Assembly: GCF_003095395.1 (NCBI RefSeq)
Contig: NZ_QEIJ01000007.1
Span: 103,331-167,330 of the forward strand
From: Microbacterium sp. Gd 4-13
Lineage (GTDB): Bacteria > Actinomycetota > Actinomycetes > Actinomycetales > Microbacteriaceae
Length of the DNA: 64,000 bases
Reading direction: 5' to 3'
The notes beneath the pieces are model-generated. The model did no database searches, was not told the DNA's origin, and worked only from the letters and a program-made list of their open reading frames with translations. Made by a program: the position numbers and the translations under genes. Shown here piece after piece: positions 51,241-59,981 of this stretch. How positions within the stretch are numbered: the stretch's first letter is position 1; each line of letters begins with the position of its first letter.

Positions 51241-52272
51241 TCAGTGTCCTACCCCGGCGTCGACGCCCCGCCGCTGCGCCACACGAGCGGATGCCGCGGC
51301 CACGTCCTCTGCGACCAACTCGCCGTTGATCGTCAGCGCCGCCATGGCGCCCGACCCCATGGCGATCGGAACGAGCGCGTTAGGAATCCCGGAGTTCCCC
51401 ACGGCGAACACCCCGTCCACGCTCGTTCGCCCGAACCCGTCGACCGCGGTCCACAGCCCGATCGGAGTCTCGGTCTGCGCGACACCCAGCTGCCGCAGCG
51501 GCTCATCGAGCGCGGTCGGCGTCGGCTGCGCGAACACCACGTCGAGCGCCGCGACCGATCCATCGGCGAGGCCGAGCCCGGTGATCGAGTCGCCCTCCGT
51601 GACGACGTGGGTGACGGTGCGGTCGTCTATGCGCATGCCGCGTTCCTCGAGCAGCATCCGCTCGTCTTCGGGAAGTTCGCCTGCGAGCGATGTGAACACC
51701 GTGATGTCGTTGGAGTAGGCCCGCAGCATGTGCGCCACGTGCAGGCCCATCACCGAGCCTGCGAGCACGCCGATCGCGGTGCCCGATGCCTCGTAGCCAT
51801 CGCAGTACGGACACGCCACGACTCCGCGCCCCCACTGCTCCGCGAGTCCGGGAATGTCGGGCAGTCGGTCGCGCGTGCCGGTTGCGACGATCAGCCGCCG
51901 CCCGGTCGCGAGGCCGCCGGAGTCGGTGACGACCTCGAAGCCGTCCGCCGTCGCGCGCGTCTCGACGACCCGGGCGTTCTCGATGACGCCGTCGACGGCG
52001 CGCACCTCGCGGTATCCGTCGGCGACGAGGTCGAGCGGCGAGTACCCGTCGCGGCTCAGCACACCGTGCATGTGCGGCGCGAACCGGTTGCGCGGCTCGT
52101 GCGCGTCGAGCACGAGCACGCGACGCCGGGCGCGGGCGAGAATCAGCGCCGCGCTGAGACCGGCAGCGCCGCCGCCGATGATGATGACGTCCCAGAGCTC
52201 GCCCGAGATGTCGGAATTCTGGGCGGGGGAGTGAGGGGCGGATGCTGCGGAGAGCCGATCGTCGTGCGTCAT
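51241..52272 (-). CDS. Thioredoxin-reductase-like FAD/NAD(P) oxidoreductase
   Basis: 343 residues. FAD site: WDVIIIGGGAAGLSAALILA near residue 28, EPRNRFAPHMHGVL, then RRLIVATGTRDRLPDIPGL. The redox centre is CPYC in VVACPYCDGYEASGTAIGVL, as in thioredoxin-reductase-like proteins, and an FAD-closing GVFAVGNSGIPNALVPIAMG stands near the C-terminus. The class includes electron donors that are not true TrxB. It is divergent from an XRE-cupin regulator, a common actinobacterial pairing, and is followed at four bases by the methyltransferase gene. Confidence 0.9.
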   Translation of the reverse strand: MTHDDRLSAASAPHSPAQNSDISGELWDVIIIGGGAAGLSAALILARARRRVLVLDAHEPRNRFAPHMHGVLSRDGYSPLDLVADGYREVRAVDGVIENARVVETRATADGFEVVTDSGGLATGRRLIVATGTRDRLPDIPGLAEQWGRGVVACPYCDGYEASGTAIGVLAGSVMGLHVAHMLRAYSNDITVFTSLAGELPEDERMLLEERGMRIDDRTVTHVVTEGDSITGLGLADGSVAALDVVFAQPTPTALDEPLRQLGVAQTETPIGLWTAVDGFGRTSVDGVFAVGNSGIPNALVPIAMGSGAMAALTINGELVAEDVAAASARVAQRRGVDAGVGH

Positions 52273-52315
52273 ACCGTTCACGATGCTCGGCTGGTAGCGT
52301 ATCAGCAACTATCGA

Positions 52316-52328
52316 TGCCAAATTGGCA
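52316..52328 (+). promoter_or_regulatory. Operator candidate TGCCAA-A-TTGGCA
   Basis: A perfect 13-base palindrome (six-base arms, one-base centre) lies in the 69-base gap between the flavoprotein gene and the XRE-cupin gene, 14 bases before the regulator's ATG. It is a likely site for autoregulation by the XRE-cupin protein and control of the divergent flavoprotein operon. Confidence 0.6.
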
Positions 52329-52341
52329 AGAACGGAGCGGG

Positions 52342-52911
52342 ATGCCCGACGATTCCCTGGCGCTCATCGGTCCGCGGCTCAAGAGCTGGCGTGAGAAGCG
52401 CAGCATGACCCTGGCCGAGCTGTCGGAGACGACGGGCATTTCGTCGAGCACTCTCTCGCGCCTCGAGTCGGGCAAGCGCGCGCCCAACCTCGAGCTGGTC
52501 GTGCCGATTGCGCGTGCGTTGCGCCTTGAGCTGGACGACATCGTTCCGCGTGCGGCGCCGGATCCGCGCGTGAAACGCACCTCGAAGAGCATCGGGGGCA
52601 CGCAGTATGAGACGCTCTCGCCCGAGTCGAGCCCGGTGCAGACCTACAAGGTGACCTTCCCCGCACAGCCGCCCGGGGTGGTCGCGACTCCTGAGCCGAA
52701 GGTGCACGACGGCCAGGAATGGCTCTACGTGCTGTCGGGCCGGCTGCGCCTGGTGATCGGCGAGCAAGACGTGACGCTCGGCCCGGGCGAGGCCGCGGAG
52801 TTCGACACCCGCATCCCGCACTGGCTGGCCGCGACCGGGGCGGGGCCGGCGGAGGTGCTGTCGATCTTCAGTAAAGAAGGCAAGCGGATCCACCTGCGCA
52901 CGGGCCGCTGA
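52342..52911 (+). CDS. XRE-family regulator with C-terminal cupin domain
   Basis: 189 residues. N-terminal helix-turn-helix: LKSWREKRSMTLAELSETTG, then ISSSTLSRLESGKRAPNLEL. The cupin has VHDGQEWLYVLSGRLRLVIG and LGPGEAAEFDTRIPHWLAAT, giving the two-motif small-molecule-binding barrel. ATG 52342 has GGAG four bases upstream; an earlier ATG at 52315 would overlap the palindrome. It probably represses or activates the divergent redox gene in response to a small ligand. Confidence 0.92.
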   Translation: MPDDSLALIGPRLKSWREKRSMTLAELSETTGISSSTLSRLESGKRAPNLELVVPIARALRLELDDIVPRAAPDPRVKRTSKSIGGTQYETLSPESSPVQTYKVTFPAQPPGVVATPEPKVHDGQEWLYVLSGRLRLVIGEQDVTLGPGEAAEFDTRIPHWLAATGAGPAEVLSIFSKEGKRIHLRTGR

Positions 52912-52944
52912 CGCGAACGGATGCTGCGGGGCGCTCGGCCGACG

Positions 52945-53088
52945 TCAGTCGGGGTAGCTCTCGTCGTCGCCGCCCGCGGGGAAGTCCGCCCGTTCGGGGC
53001 GGGCGCGCAGGTAGAGCACGCTCGCGATCAGACCGCCCCAGACGATCACGATCGCGAGGATCAGAAAGGCGATGGCGAGACCGGTCAT
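52945..53088 (-). CDS. metS: MetS-type small subunit of methionine/alanine importer
   Basis: 47 residues, too small for many gene finders. One membrane helix (GLAIAFLILAIVIVWGGLIA) is followed by SVLYLRARPERADFPAGGDD and a C-terminal ESYPD. This is the MetS_NSS pattern. ATG 53088 overlaps the NSS transporter stop as ATGA, the usual MetP-MetS arrangement. In Corynebacterium the MetPS system imports methionine and alanine with sodium. Confidence 0.88.
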   Translation of the reverse strand: MTGLAIAFLILAIVIVWGGLIASVLYLRARPERADFPAGGDDESYPD

Positions 53089-54674
53089 CGCGTGACCTCC
53101 TTATCGCGGCGGGATGCAGCATCCGGTGTCGGCGGGTAATCGGGCCACGCGACGAAGTCGTCGGGCGAGCGTCGCCACGCGAAGAGCGACAGCGCAATCG
53201 CCGCGACGACGATGAACGCGATCGTGCCCCAGCCGAAGATGCCGAGGTACCAGTCGGGCATTCCGCCGTATCCCTCGGTGAGGAGCGTGACGATGCGCTG
53301 GATCAGCATGTAGGCCAGCACGATCGGCGCGATCACTCCCACCAGCAAGACCCAGATGCGTCCGACCTGGAAGGTCGAGACCGCGTTGAGGTGGTAGCGC
53401 AGCTCGGGTCCGCGGCGTCGCACCCAGATCACGAGCACCGTCATGAGGATGGCGGAGGCGACGATGCCGATGTTGTTCGCCCACTGGTCGACGACGTCGA
53501 GGGCGAGCAGGCCGGTGGTCGTCGAGAACAGCAGCACCGACAGCACCGCCGAGACGCCGCCGACGCCGACCGCGGCCGCGCGTCGCGAGAGCGCGAACTT
53601 CTCCTGGATCGCGGCCGAGACTACCTGCAGCACCGAGATGAGCGACGTGAAACCGGCCATCGCGAGCGAGCCGAAGAAGAGCGCGCCGAAGAGGGGGCCG
53701 CCGGGCATCTGCGACACGATCGCGGGGAAGGTGATGAACGAGAGTCCGACGCCGGTGAGACCCTCGAGCTCGTCGATGCCGACTCCCTGCTGCACGGCGA
53801 AGAAGCCGAGGGTGGCGAAGACGCCGATGCCCGCGAGGATCTCGAACGACGAGTTCGCGAACGCGACGACCAGGCCGGGGCCGGTGAGGTTCGCTTTGCG
53901 CTTGCGGTAGGAGGAGTAGGTGATCATGATGCCGAAGGCGATAGACAGGGAGAAGAAGATCTGGCTGTACGCGGCGATCCACACGTTCGGGTCGCCGAGC
54001 GCCGCCCAGTTCGGGGTGAAGAGTGCTTCGAGGCCCGCGCCGGCGCCGTCGAGGAAGAGTGCGCGCACGACCAGCACCGCGAACGCCACGACCAGCAGCG
54101 GCAGGAAGACCATATTGACGCGCTGCAGCCCCTTCGCGACGCCGAGGGCCAGCACGACGATGACCGCGATCCAGACGAGGACGAGCGGGATGAGCACGCC
54201 GGGAACGAACTCGAGGCTGAGGCCCGGATCGCCGGCCTGGAGGTAGTCGCCCGAGAAGAATGTTGCCGGGTCGTCGCCCCACCGCAGGTCGAACGAGAAC
54301 ACGAAGTAGCTGAGCGCCCACGCGACGACGGCCGTGTAGTAGAGGCCGATGACGAACGCGATCGCGACCTGGAACCACCCGAGCGACTCGAGCCAGCGGC
54401 CCGCCTTGCCGCCGAGGCGACGCAGCGCCGTGGGGGCGGCTCCGCGATAGCGGTGACCGATCGCGTAGTCGAGGAAGAGGATCGGGATGCCCGCGGTCAG
54501 CAGCGCGATCAGGTAGGGGATGAGGAACGCCCCGCCGCCGTTCTCGTACGCGACACCGGGGAAGCGCCAGATGTTGCCCAGCCCGACCGCCGAACCGATG
54601 GCGGAGAGGATGAAGCCGACCTGACCGGTCCACTGTTCACGGGGCGGGTGGACGGATGCTGCGCTGGGGCTCAT
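53085..54674 (-). CDS. metP: Sodium-dependent amino-acid transporter (NSS family, MetP-like)
   Basis: 529 residues and about twelve membrane helices. Family signatures: WTGQVGFILSAIGSAVGLGN-IWRFP with the sodium-site residues, GGGAFLIPYLIALLTAGIPI, and AAYSQIFFSLSIAFGIMITY-SSYRK. A MetS gene overlaps its stop, which favours methionine/alanine uptake over other NSS substrates. The cytosolic tail is short. Substrate assignment is from the pairing, not from residues. Confidence 0.9.
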   Translation of the reverse strand: MSPSAASVHPPREQWTGQVGFILSAIGSAVGLGNIWRFPGVAYENGGGAFLIPYLIALLTAGIPILFLDYAIGHRYRGAAPTALRRLGGKAGRWLESLGWFQVAIAFVIGLYYTAVVAWALSYFVFSFDLRWGDDPATFFSGDYLQAGDPGLSLEFVPGVLIPLVLVWIAVIVVLALGVAKGLQRVNMVFLPLLVVAFAVLVVRALFLDGAGAGLEALFTPNWAALGDPNVWIAAYSQIFFSLSIAFGIMITYSSYRKRKANLTGPGLVVAFANSSFEILAGIGVFATLGFFAVQQGVGIDELEGLTGVGLSFITFPAIVSQMPGGPLFGALFFGSLAMAGFTSLISVLQVVSAAIQEKFALSRRAAAVGVGGVSAVLSVLLFSTTTGLLALDVVDQWANNIGIVASAILMTVLVIWVRRRGPELRYHLNAVSTFQVGRIWVLLVGVIAPIVLAYMLIQRIVTLLTEGYGGMPDWYLGIFGWGTIAFIVVAAIALSLFAWRRSPDDFVAWPDYPPTPDAASRRDKEVTR

Positions 54675-54889
54675 TGCGGATCCTCGGCTTCGTGCGGGGG
54701 GAGCAGATGCTGGCGCGACACTACCAGCGCGGGCGATCTGGGGGCGGGATCATGTTTGCCTTGACATCGGCACTGGTCTGGGGGTTGCCGGGGGACGCGC
54801 GGGGACTCGTCCACGCGCGGAGCGAGCGCGTGGAGCCCCGCCCTCGGGTCGGCTCCGGCTGCTGCGAGCCGCCGCCCTAGGCTGAACCG

Positions 54890-57790
54890 GTGCCTGCCCC
54901 GACTCCTCTCGCGTCGTGGCGCTTCACCGGCACACTCCGTCACTATCAAGCCGACGTCCTCGACCGCATCGACGTCGCCACCCCGGGTCCGCTCCACATC
55001 GTCGCGCCGCCCGGCTCGGGCAAGACCCTGCTCGGACTCCTCCTCGCACAGCGGCGGGGCGCCCGCACTGTCGTGCTCGCCCCGACGACGACGATCCGCG
55101 CACAGTGGGTGCGGCAGGCCGCATTCCTCGGTTCCGACCCGGGCGCGCTGTCCGAAGATCCCGAGAACCCCGGTGACCTCACTGCGCTGACGTACCAGGC
55201 GCTCAGCGTGCTCGACACGGCCAACCCGTTCGCCGATCTCGCTCGCCGACGCTGGCTCGACGACCTCGAGCAGGACGGGAGGGCCCCTGAATCGGCCGAC
55301 CGATGGCTCGCCGACCTCGAAGCGAGCAACCCCCAGCCCTACAAGCGCGGCATCGCGAGCCGCTCGCGCACGATCCGCCGGCAGCTCACGAAGGAGAACC
55401 CCGAGACGCTCGCCCGGGCGCTGCATCCGAACGCGCTCGCGCTCATCGACAGGCTCGTCGCGCGCGGGGTCGAGACGATCGTGCTCGACGAATGCCATCA
55501 CCTGCTCGACCACTGGGCCCTCGTCGTCGCGACGCTCGCCGCCCGCATCCGCGCCACGGGCACCGAGCCGCTGCTCATCGGACTCACGGCCACCCTGCCG
55601 AGCCCCGACGACGCGAACGAGTACGACAACTACACCTCGCTGCTCGGCGACGTCGACGACGAGGTTCCGGTGCCGGCGGTCGTGCGCGAGGGCAATCTCG
55701 CGCCCTACCGCGACCTCGTGCGCTTCGCCGAGCCCACCCGCGACGAGCTCGCGTTCCTCGCCGCGCACGCGGAAGGGCTCGCCGTGCTGCTGCGCTCCAC
55801 GTTCGCGCATGCGACCGGGCTCGCATTCCTCGTCCATAAGCTTCAACCTGAACGTGAGACCCGCGACGAACTCGAGCCGCCAGCACCGGGCGCCGACGAA
55901 GACCGCCGTCTCGCGAAGGCGTTCGCCGACGACTTCGGCGGATCCGAAGCGGCGGCGGCGATGCTTGCTACGGCGGCGCCGCAGCATCCGCTCGTCTCGC
56001 TGCTTCCCGACGTCGCGCGCCGGCCCCCGACCACCGACGAGTCGCTGCGCCTGCTGGCGCGCTTCGCGCTCGACCGGCTGCTGCTGAACCGCGCCGAAGA
56101 GGCCCGCTGGCAGCGCATCCGCCGCACGCTCGCCGACTTCGGATACTCGCTCACCGACCGGGGCGTGCGCCGCACGCGCGACCCGGTCGACACGATGCTC
56201 GCCTCGTCGCTCGCGAAAGACTTCGCGGCGTGCGACATCCTGCGCATCGAACGCGAGGCGCTCGGCGACGACCGCATGCGCGCGCTCGTCGTCACCGACT
56301 TCGCCGAGCACGGCAACAAGAGCGGCGGGCTCGTCGGCGCCGCCGGCGCGCTCCGCACCTTCGGTGTGATCGTTGCCGACACCGCGGCGCACGGGCTGCG
56401 CCCGATGCTCGTCACCGGTGCGCACACCCGCATCGCCGCGCGCGACATCGACGTGCTCGTGCCCATGCTGGGGGAGCTGCTGGGCGTGCCGGTGGCGACG
56501 GCACCCTTGCTCGAAGACACCCAGGTCGCCGAGGTGCACGCGCCGGGTGTCGGTGCCGCGCGGCTCGTGCGCGCAGCATCCGTTCTGCTCACCCGCGGCA
56601 CGGTGCAGGTCGTCGTCGGCACGCGCGGACTCTTCGGCGAAGGCTGGGACTGCCCCGCGGTGAACACGCTGATCGACCTCACGGCGGTCGCGACGGCCTC
56701 GGCCACCCAGCAGCTGCGCGGGCGCACCCTGCGCCTCGACCCGATGTGGCCCGAGAAGGTCGCCCACAACTGGACGGTCACCGCGCTGCTGCCGCCGAGC
56801 TTTCCGCTCGAGGCGCAGCCCGACGCGTCACGCCTGCGGCGCAAGCACGCGCGGCTATGGGGGCTCGACTCCGACGACCCGTCGCGGGTCGTGCGCGGTT
56901 TGTCGATCGCGCTGCCGTCCGCGGCGCAGGAGGCGATGCGTCAGGTGACCGCGAAAGGTGCCGACGCCTCCGTCGACGGGCTGAACGCCATGCTCGTGCT
57001 GCCACCGCGAGAGAAGACGCGGGCCGACTGGCGCATCGGTGAGCCCTACGTCGACCGTGAGGGCGTGAGCGCGCTCGTGGCGCGGCGGTCGACGGCGCCG
57101 GTGTTCCGTACGAGCGTGCGGGGGTCCCGAAGGCTCGGTGCGGCGCTCGGTGGCATGACGACACTGGCGGTCGGCGGCAGCATCCTGTCGCTCGCGACGC
57201 TCGAAGACGGGGGAGTCATCGTCAGCTTCGCGCTCCTCGCCGCAGCGCTCTGGCTGGGCATCCCGCTGGCGAAGGCGTGGCGGCGAGAGCGGGCGCAGAC
57301 CTCGCGGACCGTGGCGACCTATGGCCGCATCGGCGACGTCGTCTGGCAAGCATTGCGCCGCGCCGGCCGGGTCGCCGACGTGGCGGCGCAGCCCGTGGTG
57401 GTCGAGAGCGAGCGCGACGCTCTGGCGACGGTGAGCGTCGAGATCGCGGATGCTGCGCCCACCGATCAGCGCACCTTCGCCGACGCGATGGCCGAGCTGT
57501 TCGCACCGGTGCGCACTCCGCGCTTCCTTCTGCAGACCGGGCGGGGCGGGCGCGCGTGGATCGTTCGGACCGTGCTCGGGCGTTCGAGGGAGCCGCAGTA
57601 CCTTCCCGTGCCGACGGCGATCGGTCGACGCCGCGAAGACGCAGAGGCGTTCGCCGCCCTGTGGGAGCGCGAGGTCGGCGCGTGCGTGCTGCACGCCGTG
57701 GACAGCCCCGCTCAGCTCGCGCTGATGGCCGTCGCGCGACGCGGCGGGGGAGGCACCTCGGCTGCGCGCACCCGCGAGGAGTGGCGGTAG
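54890..57790 (+). CDS. DEAD/DEAH-type helicase with C-terminal transmembrane hairpin
   Basis: 966 residues, GTG start. Superfamily 2 motifs: RHYQADVLDRID (Q-like), APPGSGKT near residues 39-46, APTTTIRAQW, DECH near 199-202 in IVLDECHHLLDHW, GLTATLP near 230 and a motif VI-like TQQLRGRTLRLDP near 607. Between the two RecA lobes lies a long helical insertion (about 300-460). Residues about 748-795 hold two hydrophobic segments (LGGMTTLAVGGSILSLATL; GVIVSFALLAAALWLGIPLA), then a basic stretch and a 170-residue tail ending in GGGGTSAARTREEWR. A membrane-bound helicase is unusual. Function unknown. Confidence 0.85.
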   Translation: MPAPTPLASWRFTGTLRHYQADVLDRIDVATPGPLHIVAPPGSGKTLLGLLLAQRRGARTVVLAPTTTIRAQWVRQAAFLGSDPGALSEDPENPGDLTALTYQALSVLDTANPFADLARRRWLDDLEQDGRAPESADRWLADLEASNPQPYKRGIASRSRTIRRQLTKENPETLARALHPNALALIDRLVARGVETIVLDECHHLLDHWALVVATLAARIRATGTEPLLIGLTATLPSPDDANEYDNYTSLLGDVDDEVPVPAVVREGNLAPYRDLVRFAEPTRDELAFLAAHAEGLAVLLRSTFAHATGLAFLVHKLQPERETRDELEPPAPGADEDRRLAKAFADDFGGSEAAAAMLATAAPQHPLVSLLPDVARRPPTTDESLRLLARFALDRLLLNRAEEARWQRIRRTLADFGYSLTDRGVRRTRDPVDTMLASSLAKDFAACDILRIEREALGDDRMRALVVTDFAEHGNKSGGLVGAAGALRTFGVIVADTAAHGLRPMLVTGAHTRIAARDIDVLVPMLGELLGVPVATAPLLEDTQVAEVHAPGVGAARLVRAASVLLTRGTVQVVVGTRGLFGEGWDCPAVNTLIDLTAVATASATQQLRGRTLRLDPMWPEKVAHNWTVTALLPPSFPLEAQPDASRLRRKHARLWGLDSDDPSRVVRGLSIALPSAAQEAMRQVTAKGADASVDGLNAMLVLPPREKTRADWRIGEPYVDREGVSALVARRSTAPVFRTSVRGSRRLGAALGGMTTLAVGGSILSLATLEDGGVIVSFALLAAALWLGIPLAKAWRRERAQTSRTVATYGRIGDVVWQALRRAGRVADVAAQPVVVESERDALATVSVEIADAAPTDQRTFADAMAELFAPVRTPRFLLQTGRGGRAWIVRTVLGRSREPQYLPVPTAIGRRREDAEAFAALWEREVGACVLHAVDSPAQLALMAVARRGGGGTSAARTREEWR

Positions 57791-57865
57791 GACGGGGTCC
57801 GGCTCTCGTGTCGGCGAGCTGACGGCGTCGCGATGTTCGTGGACGGGCCGATGTCGGAGGTTCTT

Positions 57866-57879
57866 AGTACATTTGTTCT
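57866..57879 (+). promoter_or_regulatory. SOS-box-like site abutting the first HNH gene
   Basis: AGTACATTTGTTCT matches 10 of 14 positions of the Gram-positive LexA box CGAACATATGTTCG and is almost palindromic. It ends one base before the ATG at 57880. 13E12-type DUF222-HNH genes of Mycobacterium belong to the LexA regulon, which supports the reading. Confidence 0.5.
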
Positions 57880-59361
57880 ATGGTTCAGATAGCGACTACG
57901 ACCACCGAGCGGCTCACCGTCGCCTCGGGGCGGATCGCTGAGTCGCTGGGCGGAGCCGACGTCGCAACGGTCGACGAAGAGGTGCTTCTGCGAGCCATGC
58001 GTGACATCGCCGAGGTGCGCAATGCGGCCGATCTGGTGCTCGCAGCGCTCGCGGCCGAGGCTGCGCGCCGGTCGGAGCGCGACCGCGGGTACGACGGACT
58101 CGCTCAGCGCAAAGGCCATCGCACCGTCGGCTCTCTCGTGCAGACCATCACCGGCCAATCGAAAGCCGAGGTGACCCGTGCCATGAAGACGGGCGAAGAG
58201 CTGGCGGCGGTCACAGACACGCCTCCCGCCGCTGATGTCGACGATGCGGGTCCCGCTGTCCCGACGTGGGAACGGATGCTGAGCGACGCGCTCGAGAGGG
58301 GCAGCATCGCGTCGCCGCAGTATCGCGCCATTCGCACGGGGTTGGGGGCGCCACCGGTCGAGCGGTATCCCGAACTCGATCCGCAGTTCCTGCCCCAGGC
58401 GTGGGCGCAGGCCGTCGAGATCCTGCTCGATGAGGCTCATACGGTGCCGGTCGAGCAGCTCAGAGCCGACGCCCGCACCGCCCGCGACCGGCTCGACCCG
58501 GTCGGGGTGACCCTGCGCTTCGAAGAGCGGTTCGCGGCGCGTTCGCTGCGCACGTGGATCGACGAGGCCGGTCAGCATCAGGCGCGCATTTCTTTCGACG
58601 ACGAAGCAGCCGCATGGGTGCACGCCATCATGAACGCGGCGTTGCGTCCGCGCCGGGGTCCGCGGTTCGTGGGCGAAGGGGCGAAGCAGAAGGCGGCGGA
58701 TGCTGCGGCCGACGAACGCACGAACGAACAGCTGCAGTACGACACGCTCATCGCCGTGCTGCGCGCCGGCGCCGCAGCAGACCCCGAGCGGGCGTTCGGA
58801 GACCGGCAGCCGGGTGTGCGCATCGTGGTCGAAGCATCAGCGATCGCCGAGGCGGGCGAACGCGGTGAGATGCGGGTGATGGGCGTCGGGCATCTGGAAG
58901 ACGGAGGGCAGGCGCTTCCCGGAGGGGTGATCGAGAAGCACCTATGCGATGCGGGATCGCTCGCCGTCTCGCTCGACCAGAACGGTCGTCCTTTGGATCT
59001 CGGGCGCGAGCGACGGCTTTTCTCCGCGAAGCAGCGCACCGCCATCGCGATACGGGAGGGCGGATGCATCGGCCCGTCCTGCACGGCGCCTCCTTCGTGG
59101 TGCGAGTACCACCACATCGGTCACTGGTGGGAGCATCACGGCAAGACCGACGTAGACGACGGCGTTCCGCTGTGCCGCAACTGCCATCTGCGCTGTCACA
59201 ACCTCGGGTGGCGGATTACACGTGAGCGAGACACCGTGACCGGTGACGACTCGTACTGGCTCCATAAACCGCCCGACCCCGCAACGGGAAAGACGGTGCC
59301 CCCGGAACGCTTGCGATCTGCCTCACCGCGTCGCTTCGCGGGCCAGTGGGCGCGGGAGTGA
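57880..59361 (+). CDS. DUF222-HNH endonuclease-like protein (13E12 repeat family)
   Basis: 493 residues. The DUF222 part occupies about 30-340 (AADLVLAALAAEAARRSERD; VGSLVQTITGQSKAEVTRAM; FSAKQRTAIAIREGGCIGPS at its end). The HNH module lies at about 400-440: CTAPPSWCEYHHIGHWWEHH, then GKTDVDDGVPLCRNCHLRCH, with CxxxxC and CxxC pairs for zinc and the H-N-H residues. Related genes are present in many copies in actinobacteria and are suspected selfish or SOS-induced nucleases. An SOS-like box touches the start codon, so a leader is short or absent. Confidence 0.9.
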   Translation: MVQIATTTTERLTVASGRIAESLGGADVATVDEEVLLRAMRDIAEVRNAADLVLAALAAEAARRSERDRGYDGLAQRKGHRTVGSLVQTITGQSKAEVTRAMKTGEELAAVTDTPPAADVDDAGPAVPTWERMLSDALERGSIASPQYRAIRTGLGAPPVERYPELDPQFLPQAWAQAVEILLDEAHTVPVEQLRADARTARDRLDPVGVTLRFEERFAARSLRTWIDEAGQHQARISFDDEAAAWVHAIMNAALRPRRGPRFVGEGAKQKAADAAADERTNEQLQYDTLIAVLRAGAAADPERAFGDRQPGVRIVVEASAIAEAGERGEMRVMGVGHLEDGGQALPGGVIEKHLCDAGSLAVSLDQNGRPLDLGRERRLFSAKQRTAIAIREGGCIGPSCTAPPSWCEYHHIGHWWEHHGKTDVDDGVPLCRNCHLRCHNLGWRITRERDTVTGDDSYWLHKPPDPATGKTVPPERLRSASPRRFAGQWARE

Positions 59362-59400
59362 GGCGGGGGTCGAAAATGGGCGGTGGATGCGCGCGCGTCG

Positions 59401-59510
59401 GGGGACGGGAGTGCCGGTGCGCGCGAGTGAGGGGGACGGGAGTGTCGGTGCGGGCGAGTGAGGGGGATGGGAGTGCCGGTGCGCGCGAGTGACGGGGACG
59501 GGAGTGTCAG
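59401..59510. repeat. Imperfect 31-base tandem repeat, about 3.5 units
   Basis: Units start at 59401, 59431, 59462 and 59493; each contains GGGGACGGGAGTG followed by a C or T and CGGTGCG. The copies differ mainly by alternating GTGCCGG and GTGTCGG. The array sits in the 200-base gap between the HNH gene and the small lipoprotein gene and is not coding on a credible frame. Confidence 0.85.
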
Positions 59511-59564
59511 CGGAGCGACCGCCAACGCGGGGCGAAACATCCGCACATTCGAGAGGATGGACGC

Positions 59565-59966
59565 GTGAGACGAACCGGGATGCTGCTCGCCATGACGGCC
59601 TGCGTCACCGTCGTGAGCGGATGCTCGGCGATGCCGAGGGCGTGCACGGAGATCGGATACGTCAACACCCTCACGCTCGAGGTCGCCGGTGCCGGAGCAG
59701 CGGCGGTCGACGATCTGGAATGGTGCGTGGCGGGGGAGTGCGCCGGTGACGCGCTGACCGAAGCCCGCGGTCTCGGCGGGGGGCAGTGGGAGGTGCAGAC
59801 ATTCACCCAGACACCCGGCGAGCTCACCGTCGTCGCGCGAGACGCCGGCGGCACCGAGATCGCACGGGTCGACGTCGCTGTGACGTGGACGGGTACCGAC
59901 GCGCCGAACGGGCCGGGGTGCGACAACGCATCCGAGGCTCCAACGGTCACCGTTCCGCTTCCGTGA
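59565..59966 (+). CDS. Small lipoprotein of unknown function
   Basis: 133 residues. The N-terminus MRRTGMLLAMTACVTVVSGC is a lipoprotein signal with Cys20. The exported part is short and beta-rich, with four further cysteines (ACTEIG, WCVAGECAGDA, GPGCDN) that could form disulfides, and the segment VARDAGGTEIARVDVAVTWT. GTG 59565. It converges with the anchored surface-protein gene. No family recognised. Confidence 0.8.
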   Translation: MRRTGMLLAMTACVTVVSGCSAMPRACTEIGYVNTLTLEVAGAGAAAVDDLEWCVAGECAGDALTEARGLGGGQWEVQTFTQTPGELTVVARDAGGTEIARVDVAVTWTGTDAPNGPGCDNASEAPTVTVPLP

Positions 59967-59981
59967 CAGAGAATACGAGCG

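Noticed and set aside
53391..54764. 457-codon plus-strand frame opposite the NSS transporter
   Set aside because: Highly charged Asp/Glu/Arg sequence that mirrors the membrane protein's codons on the other strand.
59401..59510. CRISPR-like array
   Set aside because: The 31-base units are directly adjacent with no unique spacers, so it is a plain tandem repeat.
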